Source: Aquimarina latercula DSM 2041 (GTDB taxonomy: Bacteria; Bacteroidota; Bacteroidia; Flavobacteriales; Flavobacteriaceae). Taken from it: 64,000 nucleotides of DNA. Of this stretch, positions 37,102-46,160 are shown one piece after another (the first letter of the stretch is position 1; each line of letters begins with the position of its first letter). A model generated the notes under the pieces. It saw nothing but the letters and a program-made list of their open reading frames with translations, made no database searches and was not told the origin of the DNA. The stretch lies in the NCBI RefSeq assembly GCF_000430645.1, contig NZ_KE387187.1, positions 1 through 64,000 of the forward strand, written 5' to 3'. The position numbers were made by a program, and so were the translations under genes.

Positions 37102-37195
37102 GCTAGCACTCTTATAAGATTTTATTTATAATGTTTCTAAATAACAAGTTTTAGGCTTTAAAATCATCAACTCATTTTTAGGCATACATTTTGTT

Positions 37196-37203
37196 TATCT
37201 TTA
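37196..37203 (+). promoter_or_regulatory. -7-like box before the T9SS plug gene
   Basis: TATCTTTA differs from TAnnTTTG only at the last base. It lies between the upstream TTG (37191) and the ATG (37224), which supports starting translation at the ATG. Confidence 0.4.
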
Positions 37204-37223
37204 CACAGCTAAAAATTCATTTA

Positions 37224-38492
37224 ATGTCACAAAATCTTAAACAATTCTTACTAATTCTAGGAATATTTAGTAGTTCTTCATTTTTTATTACAGCTCAGCA
37301 AGTTACAAATGAAGTAAACCCTCCTGATCACATCAAAACCATTCAGCTATTTGGTAGCGAAGAATTTTCTGGAACACCTATTCTAAAACTCGGAGAACCT
37401 CTTCATATTAGATTTGATGATATCAATGGTGACGAAGTAGATTACTACTACAAAATCACTCACTATAATTTTGACTGGACTCCTTCTGTTTTGTACAAAA
37501 ACGAATACTTAAATGGCTTTGACGATATCAGAATCGTAAACTACGAGAATTCTTTTAACACCCTACAGATGTATAGCAACTACACTTTGAGAATCCCAAA
37601 CGAAGACACAAAAGGATTAAAAGTAAGCGGTAACTATATGATAGAAATTTATGACGAGGATGATGAAATCGTATTTTCCCGGAAATTTATAGTATACGAA
37701 AGTGTAACAAGTATAAAAGCATACACAAAGAGATCAAGAAACTTAAAATATATTGACACCAGACAATCAGTACAGTTCGAAATAAGCTCTCCTAATGAGA
37801 TTCTAAAAAACCCAAAACGAAATTTAAAAACATTAGTTATTCAAAACAATGATTTAAAAAATGCTATTACGGATCTCGTACCACAATTTACAATTGCGAA
37901 CAGTTTAGTATATAAATACGATGTAGAATCAAGTTTTTGGGGTGGCAATGAATATCTTTTCTTTGACAGCAAAGAAGTAAGATCTCCAACTGCCAACATA
38001 AGAAGTATCGATCTTCAGAAAATATACCACAATTATTTATATACAGATATTGTTAGAGCCAATAGAATATACACCTACTACCCGGACATTAATGGTAGTT
38101 TTGTAGTAAGAAATTTGAGAGCCGAAAATAACAACACTGAAGCTGATTATGTCTGGATGCATTTTTCTCTAGAATGCTACGAACCTCTTAATGGAGGAGA
38201 AATTCATCTATATGGAAATTTCAACAACTACGTTATAGACGACTCTACAAGATTGACTTATGATAAAGAAAATGGTATTTACTTCGGGAAAAAATTATTT
38301 AAACAAGGATTTAATAATTACAAATATGTCTTAGTAAATCCAGACGGCACTATTGATCCTGGATTTATCAGCGGAAACTTTGATGAAACCGAGAACGAAT
38401 ATATGATCATCCCTTATTATCGAGCACCAGGAGCAAGATATGACAGAGCAATTGGCAAAGGTATTGGCAATTCTAGAAATATAACAAACTAA
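37224..38492 (+). CDS. Type IX secretion system plug protein (DUF5103)
   Basis: A 422-residue protein. The start is the ATG at 37224 (MSQNLKQFLLILGIF), which begins a normal signal peptide ending near ITAQQ; an in-frame TTG at 37191 precedes the -7 box and is rejected. Family blocks include IKTIQLFG, GDEVDYYYKITHYNFDWTPS, SEYLNGFDD-type NEYLNGFDDIRI, FNTLQMYSNYTLRIPN, and the C-terminal half EIHLYGNFNNY plus a strand-rich end. In the flavobacterial SprA translocon the plug closes the periplasmic side of the channel when no cargo is passing. It is divergent from nqrA and connects with the cargo gene at 5192 and PorT at 55828. Confidence 0.88.
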   Translation: MSQNLKQFLLILGIFSSSSFFITAQQVTNEVNPPDHIKTIQLFGSEEFSGTPILKLGEPLHIRFDDINGDEVDYYYKITHYNFDWTPSVLYKNEYLNGFDDIRIVNYENSFNTLQMYSNYTLRIPNEDTKGLKVSGNYMIEIYDEDDEIVFSRKFIVYESVTSIKAYTKRSRNLKYIDTRQSVQFEISSPNEILKNPKRNLKTLVIQNNDLKNAITDLVPQFTIANSLVYKYDVESSFWGGNEYLFFDSKEVRSPTANIRSIDLQKIYHNYLYTDIVRANRIYTYYPDINGSFVVRNLRAENNNTEADYVWMHFSLECYEPLNGGEIHLYGNFNNYVIDDSTRLTYDKENGIYFGKKLFKQGFNNYKYVLVNPDGTIDPGFISGNFDETENEYMIIPYYRAPGARYDRAIGKGIGNSRNITN

Positions 38493-38783
38493 GAAATTTA
38501 AAACCTACATTTCATCCTTGATCACAAGAAGTGTTTGAATTATTATTAATTACAAACACTAAATTAACAATACACTCTGATTATAAGTTGCTTCATTTAA
38601 CTACCACCAACTTTTTTCGACATTAAACACGATAACAATACTTCTTTTCGCTATACTACTGTTACTAGTATTACCCGCATTAACTAATACCGATTTTATT
38701 CTATTTTAAAGACATTCAGAATTTTTATGTTTTGTAACGAAATACTGTTATTTTAGTCCCATTACGCAAACCATGAACTATAC

Positions 38784-39848
38784 ATGAAAGAAAAGGGGAG
38801 ATTTCTTAAAAAATATAGAGGAAACGAGTGTTTAAACTGCCACGTACCTCTAGATGTTATTGATCGATATTGTCATAACTGTGGTCAAATAAACACTACC
38901 AAAAAACTATCGTTTAAGGATTTCTTTAATGAGTTTTTTGCGAGTATATTTTCATATGACTCCAGATTAAGACACACTGTAGTTGGCTTGTTATTTCGAC
39001 CAGGAATGATTTCTAAAGATTATATCGAAGGAAGAAGAATAAAATATGCCAACCCTTTTAGATTTTACCTTAGTGTATCAATACTATTTTTTATTATAAG
39101 TGGTTTATTTATTGATTTTGACACTATAATTACTAAGAATAATGATCAAGACAAAGAAGTATTAGAGATAAATTTATCTGATCAAGATAAGGATCAACAA
39201 AACGATACAACAACTAATGACACTACATCAACTTCTGACAATAAAGACGATAATGATTATGTATATTTTAGTGAGAAACAGCTAGACACCATGGATATGT
39301 TTACTGCTTTAAACAAACGTTGGAAAACATATAAATCACATTATAAAAAAACTGAGCAATTATCTGCAAGTATTGCTTTAGACAGTTTAAAGCACTCTAA
39401 AAATGGATATACCAAATACTTATACAAAAGAAGTATTAGGACAAAAAACCTAAACGAAAACCCGATGGAACTTCTTAAGTTTGTCTTTAACAAACTACCC
39501 TTCATCATCTTTTTCTTTCTTCCTTTTTTTGCGTTAACAATATGGATTATATACATAAGAAGACCTTTTAACTACATGGAGCATCTTGTATTCATTTTTC
39601 ATACTCAAACCATGTTTTTCATCCTTATGGGAATTGCTATTTTAATTGATCAAATCACCAAAAGTGAAGTTGCATCTAGCATTGCGATGTTCATTTTTCT
39701 ATTTTATCTATATAAGGCAATGCGTAATTTTTACCAACAAAAAAGAGCTAAAACTATTGTTAAATTTCTGTTAGTGAACGTATTATTTTTTATCTTAGCA
39801 AGTATAGGATCTTTAATTACGATCATTGGATCAATGTTTATTTTTTAA
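38784..39848 (+). CDS. DUF3667 membrane protein with N-terminal zinc ribbon
   Basis: A 354-residue protein. An N-terminal zinc ribbon has Cys16-x2-Cys19 and Cys30-x2-Cys33 (ECLNCH ... RYCHNCG). The conserved DUF3667 block follows (SFKDFFNEFFASIFSYDSRLRHTVVGLLFRPG, FRFYLSVSILFF; described in part). Membrane helices lie at about 93-112, 230-250, 265-285, 288-310 and 325-350, with a long acidic, poly-Asp/Thr loop (about 120-165). Function is unknown. Its 3' end is 1 nt from the apaG start, so the two are probably co-expressed. Confidence 0.85.
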   Translation: MKEKGRFLKKYRGNECLNCHVPLDVIDRYCHNCGQINTTKKLSFKDFFNEFFASIFSYDSRLRHTVVGLLFRPGMISKDYIEGRRIKYANPFRFYLSVSILFFIISGLFIDFDTIITKNNDQDKEVLEINLSDQDKDQQNDTTTNDTTSTSDNKDDNDYVYFSEKQLDTMDMFTALNKRWKTYKSHYKKTEQLSASIALDSLKHSKNGYTKYLYKRSIRTKNLNENPMELLKFVFNKLPFIIFFFLPFFALTIWIIYIRRPFNYMEHLVFIFHTQTMFFILMGIAILIDQITKSEVASSIAMFIFLFYLYKAMRNFYQQKRAKTIVKFLLVNVLFFILASIGSLITIIGSMFIF

Positions 39849-39849
39849 T

Positions 39850-40236
39850 ATGGTTGAACAAGTAACCAGAGGTATAAAAATTTCGGTGGACACCACCTTT
39901 GAAGGTACGTTCTTTAAGAACTATAAGATGCACTTTGCCTTTGGATATCGTATCACCATAGAAAATCAAAGTAAAGATTCAGTACAACTTACTTCTCGCT
40001 TTTGGGAAATAAAAGATGCGTTAAGTAACACTGAAATTGTAGAAGGAGAAGGTGTTATTGGCAAAAAACCCGTTTTAAAACCAGGAGAATCTCACACTTA
40101 CAATAGCGGATGTCTTTTAAGTTCTCCATTTGGCGCAATGAAAGGACATTACAACATGGTTAATTTTACTTCTACAAGAAAATTTAAGGTAATCATCCCC
40201 AGTTTTAAACTCAGCTCTCCTTTTGCGCTAAATTAA
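39850..40236 (+). CDS. apaG: ApaG/CorD family protein
   Basis: A 128-residue protein with the FN3-like ApaG fold. The start at 39850 (MVEQVTRGIKISVDTTFEG) is chosen over an in-frame TTG at 39826 inside the preceding gene. Family hallmarks are FGYRITIENQS, QLTSRFWEIKDA, VEGEGVIGKKPVLKPGESHTY (partial) and SGCLLSSPFGAMKGHY. The bacterial role remains poorly defined; links to magnesium/cobalt resistance and Ap4A are historical, and the fold is shared with a domain in some F-box proteins. Its last 26 nt overlap the 3' end of the convergent gene. Confidence 0.92.
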   Translation: MVEQVTRGIKISVDTTFEGTFFKNYKMHFAFGYRITIENQSKDSVQLTSRFWEIKDALSNTEIVEGEGVIGKKPVLKPGESHTYNSGCLLSSPFGAMKGHYNMVNFTSTRKFKVIIPSFKLSSPFALN

Positions 40237-41221
40237 GCCTCTTTATCAAATCAAATCTTATAACTTTCCCATCCTGTTCGATATGGCAGTATTTGCAATG
40301 TGAATCAAAAACGAATTTATAGCTTTTACTATAAACAAACATTGATTTAGGTTCAAACAACCCTCTAAAATCCTCTTGTCCATACTCGGTATATCGTCTT
40401 ATTTCAAATAATAAACTTTCAGAAGATTCTTTCATAACGAAATATGCTCCACTACCGATTCCTGTAAGAAAACAAGCTTGTTCTAAAAAAACAGGTAATA
40501 CATTTTTTTTCTTTTGAACAAAATTCGGTGTTTTCTTGTCAAAATAATTGGTAAGATTCTCTATAAAAACAGAATTTGGATATTCAATTAGACTACCACT
40601 TTCTACCTGATAAATTTTATTTTCCATAGACCCTTTTTCTACATTCCCCAAAGGACTTGGAGTAAACAATTTATTTCGCAATAACGGGGTTCTTATTTTG
40701 GATTTATCAGTGCTTTTTAAGATCGTATCTGTGACTATCCTAGAACAATTACTACCTTCTTTTCTAAACGTAGAATATGGGATACTTCCTTTATTTTGGA
40801 CTTCCAACACATATTCTTTTGCCTTATCATAATATATATAATCACATACAGATGCAACTAATCGCCCACTACCATGCGTTTTTTCGGGATTTGCTTCCAA
40901 CCATAACAGAAATTGATCAACATTAGACAATTTACCTTCTGAAGTAAAAGTCGCTTTAAAAGGAATTTCAAGCTCCACATCAGTCTCAGCGCTTCTTACT
41001 CTTCCTTTTCCGGGTGGAGTTATATAACGCCCAAAATCATAGTACTCTGCTATTCCTGTTTTATTCTCAATTAAAACAAAAGCAGCATGACCAGCCTTAA
41101 TAACTCCTCCTTTTCCCAATCCAAAGAATTGCAACAAACTGGTAGATTTTTTTTCCTCGTCAGAAAAACGAACAAAAGTATCTGGAAAAGCTAGGGAAAT
41201 TATTTTACCCGTGTAATTCAT
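40211..41221 (-). CDS. Uncharacterised protein with possible papain-like catalytic residues (DUF6695-like)
   Basis: A 336-residue cytoplasmic-looking protein; the ATG at 41221 is preferred to a GTG one codon upstream. It has no signal peptide. GHAAFVLIENKTGIAEYYDFGRY places His45 and Asp62 in a strand-rich segment. The later SNCSRIVTDTI (Cys159) recalls circularly permuted papain-like enzymes where His precedes Cys; this is inference from pattern. I recall similar flavobacterial proteins as DUF6695, with moderate certainty. Its 3' end overlaps apaG by 26 nt on the opposite strand, which could couple their expression through antisense pairing. Confidence 0.7.
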   Translation of the reverse strand: MNYTGKIISLAFPDTFVRFSDEEKKSTSLLQFFGLGKGGVIKAGHAAFVLIENKTGIAEYYDFGRYITPPGKGRVRSAETDVELEIPFKATFTSEGKLSNVDQFLLWLEANPEKTHGSGRLVASVCDYIYYDKAKEYVLEVQNKGSIPYSTFRKEGSNCSRIVTDTILKSTDKSKIRTPLLRNKLFTPSPLGNVEKGSMENKIYQVESGSLIEYPNSVFIENLTNYFDKKTPNFVQKKKNVLPVFLEQACFLTGIGSGAYFVMKESSESLLFEIRRYTEYGQEDFRGLFEPKSMFVYSKSYKFVFDSHCKYCHIEQDGKVIRFDLIKRLNLAQKES

Positions 41222-41255
41222 CACACGCTTAAAATTTTAATATTATACGTATTTT

Positions 41256-41263
41256 CAAATGTA
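41256..41263 (-). promoter_or_regulatory. -7 box for the 40211-41221 gene
   Basis: The minus strand reads TACATTTG (TAnnTTTG), about 35 nt upstream of the ATG at 41221; the -33 element is weak. Confidence 0.45.
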
Positions 41264-41285
41264 AGATTGCATTCATAATTTACTT

Positions 41286-42005
41286 TCAAGCCGTTATTGC
41301 TTCAAAAGTAACAATATTTACTTCAGAATTCTGAAGATCCTCATAACGCATTGTAAGTTCTTCTTCGTTATTTTTAACAACCTGAGTCACACTTCTAGTC
41401 TTTAAAAAACCTCTATCAATCTGTAAATCTATATCCTTATTTCCTACCCCTGCATTCTTATGAAAATCTAGAAGAGTTTCTGGTGTTAATACATTTTCTT
41501 TTTCAAACACTTCAAACCAATCTTCTCTCTTACCCTTCATTTCGGAAGTATATAAAGTTGAAGATGACCAAATATAAATTTCTTTATCTAGTACTCTAAA
41601 ATGTTTTTGCCTACCATCCCAAACTAATTCAAAAAATTCTAATTCTGATTGCCAATTTGCAGCAACTATAGTAAACGGTTCAATGCCTTTATAATCATAG
41701 TTCATAATTGCATCTTGCAAATTACTAGCACCTAACAAATCTTTAACTACTACTCCTCTACTTTGCCTGTAAGAAGCTAATCTTTCATGAATTTTAAAGC
41801 CTCCATTAAGAAGACAGATCATTGTATTTTTATCACTAATTCCAATCCAAGTTCCTCCAGCTACCGCATCTTTTGGAAATAACATTCTGGTTTTATCAAC
41901 TTGATAAAACTCAGGAGCTAAAGTTTTTCTGTTTAATGCTTCATCTCGATTAGAGGTTAATATAAAACCGTTTTCTTGAGTGGGAATCAACGTTACTGTA
42001 CACAT
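41286..42005 (-). CDS. NRDE family protein (TANGO2-like)
   Basis: A 239-residue protein. I start it at the ATG at 42005 so that it begins MCTVTLIP, because family members have a near-N-terminal Cys2. The longer reading (to 42056) adds an implausible Cys-rich leader. Diagnostic features are TSNRDEALNRKT (the NRDE motif), GGTWIGISDKN and LNGGF at about 70. Human TANGO2 is the best known member; its molecular role is debated, with heme and lipid metabolism suggested. No signal peptide, so it is cytoplasmic. It is probably monocistronic, 64 nt from the next gene. Confidence 0.87.
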   Translation of the reverse strand: MCTVTLIPTQENGFILTSNRDEALNRKTLAPEFYQVDKTRMLFPKDAVAGGTWIGISDKNTMICLLNGGFKIHERLASYRQSRGVVVKDLLGASNLQDAIMNYDYKGIEPFTIVAANWQSELEFFELVWDGRQKHFRVLDKEIYIWSSSTLYTSEMKGKREDWFEVFEKENVLTPETLLDFHKNAGVGNKDIDLQIDRGFLKTRSVTQVVKNNEEELTMRYEDLQNSEVNIVTFEAITA

Positions 42006-42105
42006 AGATTTTTGGGTCGCATAAATTTTGCACAACTTACAAAAAAAAATACACACTATACATGTTTATAAAAGGTTAAAATAAACATTACCCTACATAA
42101 TTTCC

Positions 42106-42113
42106 TATCTTTG
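42106..42113 (+). promoter_or_regulatory. -7 box of pruA
   Basis: TATCTTTG is an exact TAnnTTTG match, 53 nt before the pruA ATG. No clean TTTG is seen at -33. Confidence 0.5.
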
Positions 42114-42166
42114 CCGCTTGAAGTATTCTAACACATCTTACAAATTAAACTAAAATACACGTAACT

Positions 42167-43795
42167 ATGGGAAAAGGTTTTTTTCAAGTTCCAACAGCAA
42201 TAAATGAGCCTGTAAAGTCATATGCTCCAGGGACTCCCGAGAGAGAAGAAGTTTTGGCAACATATAAATCAATGTATAATTCATCTATAGATGTCCCATT
42301 ATACATAAATGGTGAAGAGATCAGAACTGGTGACACAGGAACCATGTCACCACCACATGACCATAAACATTTATTGGGAACGTATCACAAAGCCGAAAAG
42401 CAACACATTCAAAAAGCAATAGATACTGCAATAGAAGCTCGTAAAAAATGGGCTGACCTAGCTTGGGAACAACGTGCAGCTATATTTTTGAGAGCAGCAG
42501 AATTAATAGCTGGTCCTTATAGAGCAAAAATTAATGCAGCGACTATGTTAGCGCAGTCTAAGAATATTTTCCAAGCAGAAATTGATGCTGCTTGCGAATT
42601 CATTGACTTCCTACGTTTTAATGTAGAGTTTATGACTCAGATCTATGAAGATCAACCAGATTCTACTTCTGGCGCTTGGAACAGACTAGAGTACAGACCT
42701 TTAGAAGGTTTTGTATATGCAATCACTCCATTTAACTTTACTGCAATAGCAGGGAATTTACCAGCTAGTGCTGCATTAATGGGAAACACTGTTGTTTGGA
42801 AACCAAGTGATAGTCAAATTTATTCTGCAAAAGTAATTATAGATATTTTTAAAGAAGCAGGAGTTCCTGATGGAGTTATTAATGTAGTATATGGAGATCC
42901 TGTTATGATTACCGACACAGTATTAGCAAGTCCTGATTTTGCTGGTATTCACTTTACCGGTAGTACCCATGTATTTAAAGATATTTGGGCTAAAATTGGA
43001 ACGAACATCCATAATTATAAAACCTACCCAAGAATTGTAGGTGAAACAGGTGGAAAAGATTTTATCGTTGCGCATCCTAGTGCAAATGCTAAGCAAGTAG
43101 CTACAGGAATCTCTCGTGGAGCTTTTGAATTCCAAGGGCAAAAATGTAGTGCTGCTTCCAGAGCTTACATCCCTAAAAGTTTATGGGCAGATGTAGAAAA
43201 GTTCTTAAAAGCAGATATCAAGTCATTCAAAATGGGATCACCAGAGGATATGAGCAACTTTATTACTGCTGTTATTCATGAAGGTTCTTTTGATAAACTT
43301 GCTAAATTTATTGATCAAGCTAAGGAAGACAATGGAGCAACGATAATTGCTGGTGGTGGATATGATAAATCTAAAGGATACTTTATCGAGCCAACGGTTA
43401 TTCTTGCAGAAGATCCTAAGTACACAACTATGTGCACTGAGCTTTTCGGACCAGTAATCACCATCTATGTATATGACGATAGTAAATGGGAAGAAACATT
43501 AACCTTAGTAGATCAGACTAGTGAATATGCATTAACTGGGGCAATCTTCTCAACTGACAGATACGCTGCTGCAGAAGCTACAAAGGCATTACAAAATGCC
43601 GCTGGTAATTTCTACATCAATGACAAACCAACTGGTGCAGTTGTAGGGCAACAACCTTTTGGTGGTGCAAGAGCATCTGGAACAAATGATAAAGCCGGAT
43701 CTTACCTAAACCTATTACGTTGGGTATCGCCTCGCACAATCAAAGAAACTTTTGTAACTCCAGCAGATTATAGATACCCTTTCTTAGGAGAATAG
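42167..43795 (+). CDS. pruA: L-glutamate gamma-semialdehyde dehydrogenase (delta-1-pyrroline-5-carboxylate dehydrogenase)
   Basis: A 542-residue NAD-dependent aldehyde dehydrogenase of the single-domain P5CDH type. It makes glutamate from proline-derived semialdehyde. Catalytic Cys327 in FQGQKCSAASR and Glu293 in VGETGGKDF are present, as are AITPFNFTAIAGNLP and the ELFGPVITIYVYDD segment (partial). The cytoplasmic enzyme is the second step of proline use; the proline dehydrogenase gene is not in the window. It has its own -7 box. Six bases separate its stop from a broken small membrane-protein gene. Confidence 0.96.
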   Translation: MGKGFFQVPTAINEPVKSYAPGTPEREEVLATYKSMYNSSIDVPLYINGEEIRTGDTGTMSPPHDHKHLLGTYHKAEKQHIQKAIDTAIEARKKWADLAWEQRAAIFLRAAELIAGPYRAKINAATMLAQSKNIFQAEIDAACEFIDFLRFNVEFMTQIYEDQPDSTSGAWNRLEYRPLEGFVYAITPFNFTAIAGNLPASAALMGNTVVWKPSDSQIYSAKVIIDIFKEAGVPDGVINVVYGDPVMITDTVLASPDFAGIHFTGSTHVFKDIWAKIGTNIHNYKTYPRIVGETGGKDFIVAHPSANAKQVATGISRGAFEFQGQKCSAASRAYIPKSLWADVEKFLKADIKSFKMGSPEDMSNFITAVIHEGSFDKLAKFIDQAKEDNGATIIAGGGYDKSKGYFIEPTVILAEDPKYTTMCTELFGPVITIYVYDDSKWEETLTLVDQTSEYALTGAIFSTDRYAAAEATKALQNAAGNFYINDKPTGAVVGQQPFGGARASGTNDKAGSYLNLLRWVSPRTIKETFVTPADYRYPFLGE

Positions 43796-43801
43796 TCTCT
43801 A

Positions 43802-44224
43802 GTGAAGTACATAACACATAAACCGTATATCATTTTTTGGAGTTTGACTCCAATTTTATTGATATACGGTTTTTCTTTTGACGAAGAAACATTAGACATT
43901 AATGTTCACGACACTTATTTTGTGATTTATTAGTCTCATTTTTTTACATTTTTATCTATTTTATTCTTAGGTATTGGACTACTTTATTTTACCGTTCATA
44001 AATTAAATAAAAAAAGAACATCATTACTATCTAATATCCATGTGATCTCCACAATTACCGCTACATTGATATTTATTTTTACCTTCTTACTTTCTATTTC
44101 TAAATCTACTGAGGGCATAGAAGAAGTTGTATTAATTGTCCGTCTTATTTCTCTTGTTACTATAGTAGTAGCACAACCGATACTTTTCTTATATTCAATT
44201 ATTAGTATTTTTCAAAAAAAATAA
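43802..44224 (+). pseudogene. Small membrane protein gene interrupted by an in-frame TAG (DINVHDTYFVI family)
   Basis: From a GTG at 43802 one frame runs to the TAA at 44222-44224 with a single TAG at 43931-43933 (codon 44 of 141). Before it lie a membrane helix (IIFWSLTPILLIYGF) and the motif LDINVHDTYFVI. After it SHFFTFLSILFLGIGLLYF, then two more helices and a short basic tail. The C-terminal part alone has an ATG-like start only at 44042, which would lose two helices. The motif is seen in small bacterial membrane proteins and resembles the HDTYYVVAHFHY segment of heme-copper oxidase subunit I. A nonsense mutation or base-call error is most likely. It ends 3 nt before the acetyltransferase gene. 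Confidence 0.75.
43820..43875 (+). terminator. Long two-part hairpin after pruA, inside the broken gene
   Basis: An outer 13-bp stem (AAACCGTATATCA at 43820-43832 with TGATATACGGTTT at 43860-43872) encloses an inner 7-bp stem (TTGGAGT at 43837-43843 with ACTCCAA at 43847-43853), followed by TTTTCTTTT. It could terminate pruA and at the same time encodes part of the first helix of the interrupted gene. Confidence 0.65.
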
Positions 44225-44227
44225 AAA

Positions 44228-44695
44228 ATGATAATACGTCCAGCGCATATTGAAGACCTTCCAACCCTACTTGAATTTGAGCAAGGCATCATTGAAGCAG
44301 AACGTCCAATGGATATTACGCTTAAAACCGAAGAAAAAATAAGTTATTATAACATTAGCGAGTACATAAAATCTAATCACACAGAAGTAGTTGTTGCCGA
44401 GATTGATGGAGAAGTAGTGGGCAGTGGTTACGGACAGATCAGAGAGCGAAAAGAATTCTTCAAACAGGATACAATGGGATATATTGGTTTTATGTTTGTA
44501 AAAGATGAGTTTCGTGGACAAGGAATCAGTCAAAATATAATTCAGTATCTATCAAACTGGTTCTCGACTAAAGATATTACAGAAATACAGTTGGATGTTT
44601 ATGACCAAAATCCAAGTGCCATAAGAGCCTATGAAAAAGCTGGTTTTGAAAAATATCTGGTTCGTATGCGAATTAATTCAGGAGATAAGTCTTAA
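44228..44695 (+). CDS. GNAT family N-acetyltransferase
   Basis: A 155-residue protein of the Gcn5-related fold. The acetyl-CoA motif A is FVKDEFRGQGISQNIIQYL (about 90-108). An acidic strand VVVAEIDGEVVGSGYGQI precedes it, and the C-terminal LDVYDQNPSAIRAYEKAGFEK is typical of motif B. The substrate (small molecule, peptide or protein amine) cannot be predicted. It begins 3 nt after the interrupted membrane-protein gene and may be co-transcribed with it. Confidence 0.92.
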   Translation: MIIRPAHIEDLPTLLEFEQGIIEAERPMDITLKTEEKISYYNISEYIKSNHTEVVVAEIDGEVVGSGYGQIRERKEFFKQDTMGYIGFMFVKDEFRGQGISQNIIQYLSNWFSTKDITEIQLDVYDQNPSAIRAYEKAGFEKYLVRMRINSGDKS

Positions 44696-44855
44696 TAACA
44701 AGATTTCATTTTTTAGCTCTTCTATCATTCCAACCGAGGTTAGAACGCATCTTCATTATTAACGAAAATTCTTGTTTGACACCAAAAACAATTACAAACG
44801 TTATCTTTAGCAAGCATTTACACGATTATTCCTATAAGCCTAATTCTTTTACCGT

Positions 44856-46118
44856 ATGAATCAAAAAAAAGCACCTTGGTATTTTCTTTTACTACTTATT
44901 CTAGCGGGCGAGTCAGTATTTATCCTTCCGTTTGTTCTTTCACGTGTATTTAGACCTACAGTACTGGAAGCGTTTAACTTGAACAACTTTCAATTAGGAG
45001 AATGTTTTTTTGTATATGGTATTGTGGCCCTATTATCTTATCTTTTTGGAGGGCCTATAGCGGATAAATTTCCCCCAAGAAAACTGATCGCCGTCGCACT
45101 ATGGATGACCGCTTTAGGAGGCTTGGTCTACGCTACTTTTCCTGATTATACAACATTAAAAATATTATATGGTTACTGGGGATTTACTACCATTTTTTTA
45201 TTCTGGGCACCAATGATCAAAGCTACACGGGTTTGGGGTGGATCTACTTCTCAGGGTAAGGCTTTTGGTTTTTTAGATGGTGGACGCGGATTAGTAGGAG
45301 CACTGTTTGGAGCCATGGGTGTCTTTATATTCTCTTTGTTCATAACCTCAGATGCATCACAAGTCACTGTTCTTGAAAGTAGAGTAGCATTTAAGCAAGT
45401 AATACTGGTGTCTGCTGGTATTGTAGCTCTCATAGGCTTAGCGGCGTGGTTTTTTATGAAACTTGACCACGAAACAGAACAAGAAATTATCCTTGAAAAA
45501 ATAACAACATCGCAAATTTTAGAAGTATTAAAACTACCCTCAGTATGGCTATTAATGATCATTATCCTATGTGCATACGTAGGTTACAAAATCACGGATG
45601 TATTTTCGCTCTACGCTAAGGATGTGATGCTATATGACCAAGTAGAATCCGCTCAGGTAGGTACTTTTTTACTATTTGTTCGCCCGATTATCGGAGTGTT
45701 AATTGGAGTATTGGCGGATCGCACGCAAACCACTTTTTGGCTGGTGATTAGTTTTGTAGTCTCCTTTATCGGAGCTTTATTATTTGCGCTTGATATCATT
45801 TCGGATTCTGAAACGCTATTATTCTTTATTTCGATATTAGTGGTAGCAACTGGAGTATACTCAGCACGTTCTTTGTATTTCGCAGTAATGCAGAGGGGTA
45901 AAATCCCACTAGTTCTCACAGGAACCGCTGTAGGTCTTATATCACTGATAGGATATACTCCAGATATCTTCGCAGGACTTGCTTATGGATATCTTTTAGA
46001 CAATTCTCCAGGTATTACTGGGCACCAACATGTATTCTGGATGCTGGCTATATTTTCTTGTACAGGAGGTATTGCTGCTTGGTATTACCATAAATTATAC
46101 AAAAAGAAAACAACCTAA
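44856..46118 (+). CDS. Major facilitator superfamily transporter
   Basis: A 420-residue membrane protein with about twelve helices. MFS features include GGPIADKFPPRKLIAVALW (the D-x-x-x-R-R-type loop 2-3 motif) and FLDGGRGLVGALFGAMGVF in helix 5. The C-terminal half starts after a cytoplasmic loop (LEKITTSQILEVLKLPSVW). The sequence resembles the YihN-like/nitrate-porter side branch of the superfamily, but substrate assignment is not safe. No neighbouring catabolic gene points to a substrate. It stands alone between a 160-nt spacer and a weak terminator. Confidence 0.88.
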   Translation: MNQKKAPWYFLLLLILAGESVFILPFVLSRVFRPTVLEAFNLNNFQLGECFFVYGIVALLSYLFGGPIADKFPPRKLIAVALWMTALGGLVYATFPDYTTLKILYGYWGFTTIFLFWAPMIKATRVWGGSTSQGKAFGFLDGGRGLVGALFGAMGVFIFSLFITSDASQVTVLESRVAFKQVILVSAGIVALIGLAAWFFMKLDHETEQEIILEKITTSQILEVLKLPSVWLLMIIILCAYVGYKITDVFSLYAKDVMLYDQVESAQVGTFLLFVRPIIGVLIGVLADRTQTTFWLVISFVVSFIGALLFALDIISDSETLLFFISILVVATGVYSARSLYFAVMQRGKIPLVLTGTAVGLISLIGYTPDIFAGLAYGYLLDNSPGITGHQHVFWMLAIFSCTGGIAAWYYHKLYKKKTT

Positions 46119-46143
46119 AACACCAATTCTAAAGTGTTTTTTT
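46117..46143 (+). terminator. Weak terminator after the MFS gene
   Basis: AAAACAC (46117-46123) pairs with GTGTTTT (46134-46140) across a 10-nt loop, followed by TTT. Only 7 bp, mostly A-T. Confidence 0.5.
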
Positions 46144-46160
46144 CACTGATAGTATATCAG

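Noticed and set aside
44042..44224. A stand-alone 60-residue membrane protein
   Set aside because: The frame continues upstream in the same family pattern through one TAG to a GTG at 43802, so it is the tail of an interrupted gene.
45251..45562. Open frame antisense to the MFS gene
   Set aside because: It is opposite conserved membrane helices and has no own promoter or neighbour support.
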